The notes beneath the pieces were generated by a model, which saw nothing but the letters and a program-made list of their open reading frames with translations, ran no database searches and was not told the DNA's origin. DNA of 64,000 nucleotides from Dromiciops gliroides (Eukaryota > Chordata > Mammalia > Microbiotheria > Microbiotheriidae), in assembly GCF_019393635.1 (NCBI RefSeq), contig NC_057861.1, forward strand, positions 54,325,532 to 54,389,531, given 5' to 3'. This document shows positions 51,395-60,919 of this stretch, piece after piece; the stretch's first letter is position 1, and the number at the start of each line of letters is the position of its first letter. A program made the position numbers and the translations under genes.

Positions 51395-53430
51395 CAATCC
51401 ATTCCAAAGTTCTTCAGAGCGACTTCAGAGAGTGTCTTTGTATTACTTCTGACCACCATGTGAGTGCCTGCCTTGTGTGAGTTCTCCATAAAATAGTCTT
51501 TTCGGTAATGCACATTTGGCATTTGAACAACATGGCCAGCCCATCAGAGTTGTGTTCTCTGCTGTAGAGTTTGAATGCTTGGCAGTTCAGCTCAAGAAAG
51601 GACTGGTACCTTATCTTGCCAGGTGATCTTCAGAATATTCCTAAGACAATTCAAATGGAAGCCAATGAGTTTCCTAGCATGGTGCTGGTAGACTATCCAG
51701 GTTTCATAGGCATACAACAAGGAAGCCAGTACAAAAAAGCTCTGTAGACTTTCAGCTCGGTAAGCAGTTTAATACCTCTTCTCTCCCACACTTTACTTCC
51801 AAGCCTCCCATACACTGAGCTAGTTCTGGCAACCTAATTTTCTATGTGTACATCACTAAAAATATACTGCTAAAGTAAGTGATGTTATACACAGCATTTA
51901 AAATTTCTACATTTGCTGTAAATGATGGTTTCACGAATGAATGATGGGGTGTTGGCTGGTGGAGAACCTGTGTTTTCTTGGTATTAATTGTTAGGCCAAA
52001 ATTAGTACAAGCAGCAGAAAATGGATCCATACTTTATTGCATCTCAGCTTCAGAGGCTGCGCTGAGTGGACAATCATCTGTGAACAAAAAATCATGCACT
52101 GACTCTCCCTTCACTTTACTCTTGGCCTATAGGCTTTTCTTTTTTCCCTTTTTTAAATTATAAAAGTATTTTATTATATTCCAGTTACGTGTAGAGATAG
52201 TTTTCAACATTTGTTTTTATAAGATTTCTAGTTTCAAATTTTTCTCCCTCTCCAAGACAGCAAGTAATCTGATATAGGTTATATATGTACAATCACATTA
52301 AACATATTTCTGTATTAGTCATGCTGTGAAAGAAGAATCAGAGCAAAAAGGAAAAACCTCAAAAAAGAAAAACATCACCCAAAACAAAAGAAATAGTATG
52401 GTTCAATCTGCATCCATATTCCACAGTTCTTTTTTTTTTTTTTCTGGATTTGGACAGCATTTTCCATCATGAGTCCTTTGGAACTATCTTGTACTGTTGT
52501 ATTGCTGAGGAAAATCAAGTCTATCACAGCTGATCAACACAATGTTGATGATACTGTGTACAATGTTCTCCTGGTTCTGCTCATCTCACTCAACATCAGT
52601 TCATGCAAGTCCTTCTAGGTTTCTCTGAAACCTGGGCCAGTAGGCTTTTCAAGTTAAATAATTTACCATCAGTAGGGTAGCTGACCTTAATGTCATTTTT
52701 TTACCTCCTTGAAGGCATCTATCTGAACAACATTGCTGAAAATATCATGCTAAAAAGGATGAGAGAAAGCATACAGCCTTGCTTCATTCCATTGGTGACT
52801 GGAAAAGGACAAGAGCATTGTCCATTATGCAGAGCATGTTGTCATGAAATTGACATATAATACTAATGAACTTCTCTGAGAAACCAAATTTTGACAATTT
52901 TCCATAAGCCCTCATGATTGACAGTATCAAAGGCCTTGGTCAGATCTACAAACATTGTGTGCAGACCTCTGTTCTGCTCCTGGCATTTCTCTTGGAGTTG
53001 TTGAGCAACAAGCACTATATCAACCATTCCTTCCTGAAGCCACACTGGCTCTTGGGTAGATGACCATCTTCCAGGCGAAAGATCAGCATATTAAGGAGGA
53101 CTGTGGCAAGAATCTTGCCAGCAACAACTGAGAGAACTCCCCTCCTCCCTCCCCTGATTGTCACAGGATAATCTATTTCTTTTACTTTTCTAGAGATGGA
53201 CAATGGAAGCATCTTGAATTCCTGGGGAAGAACCTATTTTGCCATATAACCTAGAAAATTTCGGTCAACTTTTGTATGAGCAGTGGACCCTCTGCCTTAT
53301 AAATCTCACCTGGAATAGGATCTGCACTAGGTATTTTGCCTCATGAGAGGAACCTAATACCATTCAAAACCTTTTCTCCCATTGGAATTACATCTGGAGA
53401 GGGATTGACTTCAAACTGAGGTATATGGTC
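51395..53430 (-). mobile_element. RTE-like (non-L1, non-L2) LINE remnant
   Basis: Minus-strand translation gives, in order, KILATVLLNMLIFRLEDGHLPKSQCGFRKEW, then VDIVLVAQQLQEKCQEQNRGLHTMFVDLTKAFDTVNHEGLWKIV (RT motif with the catalytic D of DLTKAFDTV). Later come FGLTINTKKTQVLHQPTP and a YLGS-like region. This protein style is typical of RTE-like or craniofacial-development-protein-2-like LINEs, unlike L1 or L2. Several frameshifts and stops; an L1 3' end interrupts it. Confidence 0.7.
52140..52640 (-). mobile_element. 5'-truncated L1 with 10-bp target-site duplication
   Basis: Antisense L1 3' UTR (TTTATTATATTCCAGTTACG, CATTTTCCATCATGAGTCC, CACTCAACATCAGTTCATG). Exact duplication TAGGCTTTTC at 52130-52139 and 52641-52650. 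It splits the RTE-like LINE. Confidence 0.82.
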
Positions 53431-53436
53431 AATGGC

Positions 53437-53645
53437 TTTTACAAAATGACTGTGGAAATATGTTTAACATGATTATACATATATAACCTATATCAGATTG
53501 CTTGCTGTCTTGGAGAAGGGGGAGGAAAGGGAGGGAGGAAGAAAAATTTGGAACTTAAATCTTATGAAAACTAATGTTGAAAAACATCTTGATAAGTAAC
53601 TGGAAAAGAAATCAAATACTATTAAGATTGAAGAAAAAAGAGTCT
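53437..53645 (+). mobile_element. L1 3' end
   Basis: ATACATATATAACCTATATC, TGCTGTCTTGGAGAAGGGGG, GAAAAATTTGGAACTTAAATC, TAAGTAACTGGAAAAGAAATC. Same 3' UTR as at 30460-30600 and 32190-32330. Confidence 0.8.
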
Positions 53646-53704
53646 ATAGGAATTAAAGCCAGAAGTCCAAGCATTATTTTTTGGCCTTGTCTTTCATTTT
53701 TTGG

Positions 53705-53840
53705 GTTTTTTTGGGGGGGGGGCGGGGCAATGGGGGTTAAGTGACTTGCCCAGGGTCACACAGCTAGTAAGTGTCAAGTGTCTGAGGCTGGATTTGAACT
53801 CAGGTCCTCCTGAATACAGGGCTGGTGCTCTATCTAGCAT
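53705..53840 (-). mobile_element. Short tRNA-type SINE, truncated
   Basis: Antisense CGGGGCAATGGGGGTTAAG to CAGGGCTGGTGCTCTATC; the tRNA head is cut off at CTATC. Confidence 0.88.
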
Positions 53841-53844
53841 GATC

Positions 53845-55560
53845 TTTAATATTAAGGTCAATATTCATTTAGAATACTACAGACTATGGTACAAGGTCTA
53901 AGACTAATTTCTGCCAGACTGCTTTCCCATTTTCCCAACAGTTCTTATCAAATAGGGGATTTTTCCCTAGGAGACTTAGGCTTTCCACTTGATCAAACAC
54001 TCAGTTATTGAGTTCTATTGTTTCTGAATCTCCTTTGTCAAGTCTGTTTCATTGATCTATTTCTTTATTCTTTAACCCATACCAGATGGTTTTAATTACT
54101 TGCTTTGTAATATAGTTCGAGGTCTGGAAGTGCTATTAGCCATTCATCCTTACTTCTTTTCATCATTTCCCTTGATATTCTATATCTTTTGTTTTTCCAA
54201 ACGAATTTTGTCATTATTTTATCAAGCTCTGCAAAGTATTCCTTTGGTAATTTGATTGGTACAGCATTAAAGGCATAAATTAATTTTGGCATTATTGTCA
54301 TTGTCATTATATTTGCACAGCCTAATCATATGCACTCAATATTTCTCTAGATATTTAGGTTGTTCTTTAATTCTTTGTAATTGAATCTGTACAAGTCTTT
54401 TTTGTGCTTTGAGAAGTTGATCTCCAGGTATTTATGTATTTTGTAGTTTTACTTCATCTCTTCTAAGAATTCTAACTGAACTTGTGCCTGAGCTGTGTTT
54501 TTCTTAGAGGCTTTGCTTGTCAGTGTTTTAGAGTTATTCCTTTCTTCTGGGTTTGTGTCTTGAGAATGCCTGTCACCATAGTAACTCTTTTTTTTTTTGG
54601 TTTGCTCATTCCTATAGTTTACTTCCTACCTTCTGACTTTATGTTAGTGGTAGGCTTCTGCCCACTTCTGTAAGGAATGGCTAAGTTGAGCTTTGTCCTC
54701 TTGGGTCCTGCTGCTGATTTTCTTGGGAGTACTGAGTATTGTGATATTCCAGGCTCTAAGGGGCAGTTTAGTCTGGGGACCTGCAAGCTTTCAGTGCTTC
54801 TAAAGTGGTGCGATCTGGAGCAAAATTTTTTCATTGTCCTGATCTGAGCCCTAAAAGTTCCTGTACTTGGTTTGGGTCTGCACAACATTCCTTTAGGCTT
54901 GCCCCTATATGGGAGTTGCAGTAGACTGCTGCTACTAGTAGCTAGCTTTGCTGTTTCAGAGTGACAGAATTTCAGGTTCATCTTTGGTCTGGGATTCTTG
55001 CCCTTGTTCTTCGATGCAGGTTTCAGAATGAACTGGAGGTTAGAACTAAGATCCTGCTCTATGCTAAGCATCAGAGTCACAGTTTCTGTTTGCTTCTGAA
55101 CTTGTTCCTCGCTCAGTAATAGTCTAGAACCCCAACTGCTTCTCATCTTGGAACATCATCTCTATGCAAGTCCCCTCCTTGGTCCACCATGGTTCTATCA
55201 CCCAGAACTAGTAAATGATAGATATTCCCAATTGACACCTATTTCCACACCTTGCATAAGGATGAGGTTCCTCTGTATGGGTCTGGGACCTCTTTTTGTT
55301 GTAGTGCATGTCTTAAGTCCTCTTTTAGTTCTTGTGCATTGGAAGTTCCATATGGTTCCCCCTCTCTCCCTTGTCAGACCTCACCCTCAGTGTTCATAGC
55401 TCTTGATCTCTTGACCTGGGTTGAAATGTGACTCATTGTGATTTTCAAAAAATACTTCCCGATCAGGACTCAGTCTAATACATTTTCCAGTTGCTTGTGG
55501 AGGACTTGGAGCTAAACTTCTTCCTTTTACTGTATCATCTTGTCTCCACTTCTTGCCCCT
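53845..55560 (-). mobile_element. Internally deleted antisense L1: 5' UTR plus part of ORF2
   Basis: The minus strand starts near 55560 (GAGACAAGATGATACAG, an L1-like start), has a 5' UTR, then AAAGCCTCTAAGAAAAACAC (near 54510), similar to the ORF1 start of the local L1. From 54307 to 54092 it jumps to ORF2: PKLIYAFNAVPIKLPKEYFAELDKIMTKFVWKNKRYRI ... ALPDLELYYKA. Everything between is deleted. The open frame 54619-55146 lies in the 5' UTR. Confidence 0.7.
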
Positions 55561-55790
55561 TCCTCCTAAAGGCTTTTTCTTATTCCTCCAGTAGTGCCTC
55601 TACCAAATCACTTTTTATATAAGTAAAAATGCCCCTTCGATAGAATGCGATCTCTTAGAAGTCATAGTTTATCTTGTTTATTATTTGTATCCACTGGGCT
55701 TAGAATGTGCTTGGCACATAGTAGGTAATTAATAAATACTTGGCAGGGAGAAAGTGTTCATAATGATGAGTTCACAGGTCTACAGAAGTA

Positions 55791-56155
55791 TTAAGTATTG
55801 GAGTATAATTTCTTTTTTATTTTTTTTGTGTGTGAGGCAATTGGGGTTGACTTGCCCAGGGTCACACAGTTAGTAAGTGTTAAGTGTCTGAGGCTAGATT
55901 TGAACTCAGGTCCTTCTGAATCCAGGGCTGGTGCTCTATCCACTGCGCCACCTAGCTGCCCCCCCCCCCCCCGCCCCGGGAGTATAATTTCTTTAAAGAG
56001 AAATTGAAAATGTTAAAATCTTAGGTGGTGCTGATAGAGGACTGGACCCAGACTCAGGACGACCTAGATTCAAAACCAGCCTCAGACACTTCTCCTTCTT
56101 CTCCTCCTCTTCCTTTTCTTTTCTTCCTCTTCCTCCTCCTCCTCCTCCACTGTAG
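55791..56155. repeat. Local duplicon, copy 1
   Basis: TTAAGTATTGGAGTATAATTTC, SINE, then AAGAGAAATTGAAAATG, CTTAGGTGGTGCTGATAG, CTAGATTCAAAACCAGCC and a (CTT/CCT)n tract. About 90% like 57188-57560 outside the microsatellite, by eye. Confidence 0.85.
55824..55972 (-). mobile_element. Short tRNA-type SINE in the first duplicon copy
   Basis: Antisense, with target GAGTATAATTTCTTT repeated at 55801-55815 and 55979-55994 (after a C-rich run). The homologous duplicon at 57188 has a SINE at the same place. Confidence 0.9.
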
Positions 56156-56159
56156 TACT

Positions 56160-57185
56160 AGCAGCAGCAGCAGGAGCAGCTATTCCCAGACTAGTGATAT
56201 CTTCCAGGCCTCAGAAACGTTTAATTCAAACAACATCACAGTACATCTGTAATCTCATTGATGGGGGTTAGACATATATAGTTAATATAGTTATATGGAT
56301 ACATATATGCCTACATACATACATGCATATAAATATATGCATTTACACAAAGAATTGATCCCATATGTCATGCATATGGCATGGGGCACGATTGATGACT
56401 ATACAAAGAATGGGTTAGACAGGTAAAAAGGGAACCAAGAAAGAACATTATCATAATAACGGAGGAAGGGAGTATTCAGGAGGGGTTGGGAAACAGTTTC
56501 AAATGTCTCAGAGGTCAGAGAGAAGGATTAGGGCTGAGAAAAGATCACTACATTTAGAGGTAGATCCCAACTTATCCATATTTCCCAAGCATCCCATGTT
56601 TGCCACCAAGAGGTGCATCATCTGTTATCTTGATATCATGAGAAAATGAAAGGGGTGGGCTTTCTCTTCTCTCTAGTACATGCTATCTGCCTGACTGGAA
56701 AAACTGTAGAACTCATTTAGGAGGTTCTGAAGTATTCAGAACTTGCTACAATCAGCACATCATATCCAAATATCTGGTGTAAAATTATAAACATCTGGTG
56801 GGCCTCAATCATGAGAGTGACTTGGCCTGTGTGTTGTATGGTCTTCATTAAAGACAAACATCTTTAATTAGCATATGATTCTAGACTTGCTTTGTTCATC
56901 TCATATTTCAAGGAATCAGGTATTTTTGACATAAGTCTGGGAGACATTTTGCTGGAGAAGAACTTGTATGGCAATGTTTTTCTCTACAAAATGAAACGAT
57001 TTTGTTTTTTACACAATGAACATGAGTAGAGTAGAATCTTATTTTTTTGCATCTCTCAGCCTTTGAAATGGTAAAACTTTGGTCTTCTGTTGAATATGAT
57101 GATGATGATGATGATAATATCAATTAAAGATTTACAAAGCACCTCACAAATAACTCATTTTATCTTCCCCCTTTATAGATGAGCA
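56160..57185. other. Unassigned spacer between the duplicon copies
   Basis: AT-rich, with a TATATG/CATACATA tract at 56270-56345 and (GAT)n at 57095-57117. No gene. Confidence 0.45.
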
Positions 57186-57187
57186 AT

Positions 57188-57560
57188 TAAGTATTGGAGT
57201 ATAATTTCTTTCTTTCTTTCTTTCTTTCTTTTTTTGGCGGGGCAATGGGAGTTAAGTGACTTGCCCAGGGTCACACAGCTAGTAAGTGTCAAGTGTCTGA
57301 GGCCAGATTTGAACTCAGGTACTCCTGAATCCAAGGCGGGTACTTTATCCACTGCACCACCTAGCTGCCCCAGAGTATAATTTCTTTAAAGAGAAATTGA
57401 AGATGTTAAAATCTTAGGTGGTGCTGATGGAAGACTGGACCCAGACACAGGATGACCTAGATTCAAAACCAGCCTCAGACACTTCCTCTCCTCCTTCTCC
57501 TTCTTCTCCTTCTCCTGTTCCTCCTGTTTCTCTTCTTCTTTCTCCTCCTCTCCCTCCAGA
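57188..57560. repeat. Local duplicon, copy 2
   Basis: Same order of blocks as 55791-56155, 1.4 kb downstream, same orientation, with the SINE at the identical position. Confidence 0.85.
57224..57371 (-). mobile_element. Short tRNA-type SINE in the second duplicon copy
   Basis: Antisense, flanked by GAGTATAATTTCTTT (57196-57210 and 57373-57387) and a (TTTC)n tract at 57206-57230. Confidence 0.9.
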
Positions 57561-57663
57561 TAAAGAAAAAGTTAAATGACTTGTCTAGGGTTGAGCCGCT
57601 AGTCAATATCTGAGGCTGGATTTGAACTCAGGTCTATACTGACTCTGGGCATAGTGGATATCC

Positions 57664-57915
57664 TGACTCTAGGTGGCACAGTGGATAGAGCTTTAAGCCT
57701 GAAGTCAGGAAAACCTGAGTTCAAATCCAGCCTCAGATACTAGCTGTATGATCCCGGGCAAGTCACTTAATCCCATTTGTCTCTGTTTCCTCATCTATAA
57801 AATATGCTGGAGAAGGAAATGGCAAACCACTCCGATATCTTTACCAAAAAAACAAACAAACAAACAAAACCCAAATGGGGTCTTAAAGAATCAGATATGA
57901 ATGAACAATAACAGG
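57664..57915 (+). mobile_element. Long tRNA-type SINE
   Basis: GGTGGCACAGTGGATAGAGC, GAGTTCAAATCCAGCC, AAATGGCAAACCACTCCG, CCCAAATGGGGTCTTAAAG. A (CAAA)n interruption lies at about 57850. Confidence 0.88.
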
Positions 57916-58017
57916 CTGCTATCCTGACTCTGTGTCCAAGTTCTGGACACTGTACTACCTAGATGCCTCTAAACCAATGCCTCCCTGAATCCCTTAAGGA
58001 CCTTATACTTTTCTTTT

Positions 58018-58172
58018 TTCTTTTTTTTTTTTTTTGGTGAGGCAATTGGGGTTAAGTGACTTGCCCAGGGTCACACAGCTAGTAAGTGTTAAGTGTCTGA
58101 GGCCGGATTTGAACTCAGGTCCTCCTGACTCCAGGGCCGGTGCTCTATCCACTGCGCCACCTAGTTGCCCCT
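58018..58172 (-). mobile_element. Short tRNA-type SINE
   Basis: Antisense GGTGAGGCAATTGGGG to GCGCCACCTAGTTGCCCC. Flanked by repeats of GGACCTTATACTTTTC (left about 58000, right about 58173). Confidence 0.94.
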
Positions 58173-58224
58173 GGACCTTATACTTTTCAAAGCACATACA
58201 CTAAGTAGGAGGGGAGAGGGAAAG

Positions 58225-58790
58225 GTGGGGGCGGAAGGGATTACCTGTAATCGGCTTGAAAAGATAGGTCAGAGACAGATTGTGAAAGGATTTAAATGTC
58301 AAATGGAGGAGATTCTATTTGATGCTGTTGGCCATCAGGAACCACTGGAACTTTTTGAATAGGAGGGAGACATGGTCAGATTGGGGATTTAGTAATGATG
58401 ATTTGGCAGTTCTGTGGAGCACAGGTGCAGTGACCAGATACAGAGGATGCCCTTGCAGTGGTCTGCGTGGGAAATAACAAGGGCCTGACTCAGACTGGTT
58501 GGGGTAGGAGTAGAGGAAAGAGAAAGAGGTATCAGGGAAGCTTTGGAGGTGAATTTATAAGACTTGGCAACGGCTTAGATGTGGAGAGGTGACTGAGAGG
58601 GAAGAGTCAAGGAGGAATCCGAGGTTATGAAACTGGGGGATTCAAAGAATGGGGGAATCCTAGACGGAAATAAAGAAATAGGGAAGTTAGGAGCAGTCTG
58701 CATTGTTGAGCTTGAGATACTAATGGGATACTTGGGTGGAAATATCCAGGAGACAGAGAAGTGGGACTGGAACTTCGAGAAAGATATGGG
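58225..58790 (+). repeat. Old interspersed repeat, longest copy
   Basis: GTGAAAGGATTTAAATGTC, CAGGAACCACTGGAAC, AGGAGGGAGACATGGTCAGA, GATGCCCTTGCAGTGGTCTG. Homologous to 17880-18135 and 21605-21740 by eye. Confidence 0.55.
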
Positions 58791-58797
58791 GCGGTGG

Positions 58798-58908
58798 AAG
58801 ATAGGTGGTACAGTGGATAGAGCAGTGGACCTAGAGTCAGAAGGACTTGAATTCAAATGTGGCCTCAGACACTGTGATACTGTGTGATCCTGGACAAGTC
58901 ACTTAACC
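58798..58908 (+). mobile_element. Diverged short tRNA-type SINE, next to a GA/GGAA microsatellite
   Basis: GATAGGTGGTACAGTGGATAG, TTGAATTCAAATGTGGCC, TGTGTGATCCTGGACAAG. The tail has been replaced by the purine microsatellite. Confidence 0.8.
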
Positions 58909-58917
58909 TGGAGGGAG

Positions 58918-58920
58918 GGA

Positions 58921-58955
<35 letters not shown>

Positions 58956-59062
58956 AAGGAAGGAAGGAAGGAAGGAAGGAAGGAAGGAAGGAAGGAAGGA
59001 AGGAAGGAAGGAAGGAAGGAAGGAAGGAAGGAAGGAAGGAAGGAAGGAAGGAAGGAAAGAAA
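58918..59062. repeat. (GA)n then (GGAA)n microsatellite
   Basis: About 15 GA units, then about 25 consecutive GGAA units (58951-59055). The open frames 58884-59093 + and 58903-59121 - are pure repeat translation. Confidence 0.98.
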
Positions 59063-59494
59063 GAGAAAAAGAAAGAGTGGGATGTGTAGTTAAATTCCAT
59101 GGGAGCTGATGAGATCACCAAGTGAGAGAGGAGGTGGGTGGACTTGGAAGACTTGGAAAAGGAAACAAAGTAGGAAGAGTCAGACAGGAGGAGGAAAACT
59201 AAGAGCAGTATCAGGAAAACCTAGGTCCTGCAAATAAAGCCTTCTGTCCAATGTGCCACATCTTGCTGAGGTAGGGAAAACCCTTCCGGATTTTTAAGTT
59301 GGTCCTACAGCCTGTTAGAGTTTCTGATCAAGGCTTCTGTTGGCAAACTAGGTTTTCCATTAGTTTAACAGCTGAGACTGTTTGTTATTTGCCTTTCTTT
59401 GCATGCCCAGCGTCTGACACATAGTAGGTACTTTATAAATGCTTGTTGACTGACTTTAAGATCTACTATACACTTTCCTCAAAACCTTCAAGGA

Positions 59495-59632
59495 GTGTTA
59501 GCAATGAGGGTTAAGCGACTTACCCAAGGTCACACAGCTAGTAAGTGTTAAGTGTCTGAGGCTAGATTTGAACTCAGGTCCTCCTGAATCCAGGGCCGGT
59601 GCTTTATCCACTGCACCACCTAGCTGCCCCCT
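59495..59632 (-). mobile_element. Short tRNA-type SINE
   Basis: Antisense GCAATGAGGGTTAAGCGAC to TGCACCACCTAGCTGCCCCC. Confidence 0.9.
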
Positions 59633-59639
59633 CAGCTGT

Positions 59640-59850
59640 TTTTTTAAAATGTTGTTTTAATTTATACTATTGTAGCCATTGCACATCTCTTTTGTTGTAT
59701 TTTCTTTGCCAGGTATCACTTTAATAAGTTTTCTGATGCTTCTTTTTGTTTCCACATATTCACAATTTCTAATGCTCACTAATAAACATTGCATTTATAT
59801 GTCATGATTTATCCAGCCATCCCCTAATCAACGGGCACCTTTCTTTCTTT
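59640..59850 (-). mobile_element. Antisense L1 3' fragment
   Basis: TTTCCACATATTCACAATTTC, CTAATAAACATTGCATTTATA, GATTTATCCAGCCATCCCC. Confidence 0.55.
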
Positions 59851-60148
59851 CTTTTTTTTTAAAGATTAAATGCTTTTGTTGTTTTTAAGTTTTTTTTTCA
59901 TTTATTATTTTTCACCTTCTCCTCTCACCAATCCTTTTGTCAGTGACACGTGGGTGAAGGAACCTAAGACTTTGAAATATTTTCAAGAATATGAAGTTTT
60001 CCTCCACAATACACTTTAATTGCACTAAGAAATAAATGATCCTTCCCTAATGGCAGGTTTTGATAGGGAGTGAGGTGGTTTAGGGAGAGGAGATCCTAAA
60101 AACCTGAAAGCTAAGTGGATATAAAGGGACTTAGAAATGAGGGAGGAG

Positions 60149-60300
60149 GGGCAGCTAGGTGGTGTAGTGGATAGAGCACCGGCCCTGGAGTCAGGAGGAC
60201 CTGAGTTCAAATTCAGCCTCAGACACTTAACACTTACTAGCTGTGTGACCCTGGGCAAGTCACTTAATCCCAATTGCCTCACTAAAAAGAAAAAAAAAAA
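60149..60300 (+). mobile_element. Short tRNA-type SINE with 15-bp duplication
   Basis: Flanked by GAAATGAGGGAGGAG at 60134-60148 and 60301-60315, exact. Confidence 0.95.
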
Positions 60301-60489
60301 GAAATGAGGGAGGAGAAAACTGAAGTACGGGGAAGCTGGGGACAAGAGTAGGCAAAACACATGTTTCACCATATTTCTCGGGTCAGGTCCTAGAAGCAAC
60401 CAGTGTAGAAAGCAGCTTTGTAAACCTTTCAAAAGGTGCACTCAATTATCGACTGGCAAACCGTGTGACAATTCTGAGTCTTTTGTTAT

Positions 60490-60715
60490 CATCAGAGCTA
60501 TTATTTATATGGCATTTTAAGTTATGTATGCAAAGTACTTTACATGTATTATCTCATTTGATTCTCACAGCAACTCTTTCAGGTAGATAGGATTATTTCC
60601 CCCATTTTACAGTTGAGGAAACTGATGCAAAGCGATTAAGCGATTTGCCCAGTATTAGCTAATAAGTATTGAAGGCAGGATTCAAACTCAGGCATTTAAT
60701 CTACTATGCCACCTA
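60490..60715 (-). mobile_element. MIR/THER-type CORE-SINE
   Basis: Antisense GCAAAGTACTTTACATG, TTCTCACAGCAACTCTTTC, CATTTTACAGTTGAGGAAAC, GGATTCAAACTCAGGC. Confidence 0.82.
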
Positions 60716-60919
60716 CATTTTATATAGTTTCATTTCAACATGGATCTCGATATAGGATTAAAGTACACTTGACTTAGAGAACAATAAAATCAAGTCTGAT
60801 ACTAATGAGTCCAATGTTGAAAGTTCAAACCCTGCATGGTGCCCATTCCATTCCTTAGGAAAAAATAGCCCTCCTAACTTGGGCTGTTTGTCTCACAAGC
60901 CCATGCCTTCCTAGTTGCA

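Larger units (their letters stand above)
47436..51395 (-). mobile_element. Antisense L1 with ORF2 remains, interrupted by L2, SINEs and an L1 3' scrap
   Basis: Pieces 47436-47964 and 49199-51395. On the minus strand near 50780-50600 it reads [25 protein letters not shown], the L1 reverse transcriptase thumb-proximal motif, then a SINE, then FENDMMVCIKSARE, which corresponds to the FADDMI catalytic box with the aspartates degraded. Many stops; inactive. Confidence 0.8.

Noticed and set aside
54619-55146. 175-codon minus-strand open frame
   Set aside because: Lies in the 5' UTR of an internally deleted antisense L1; no domain recognised.
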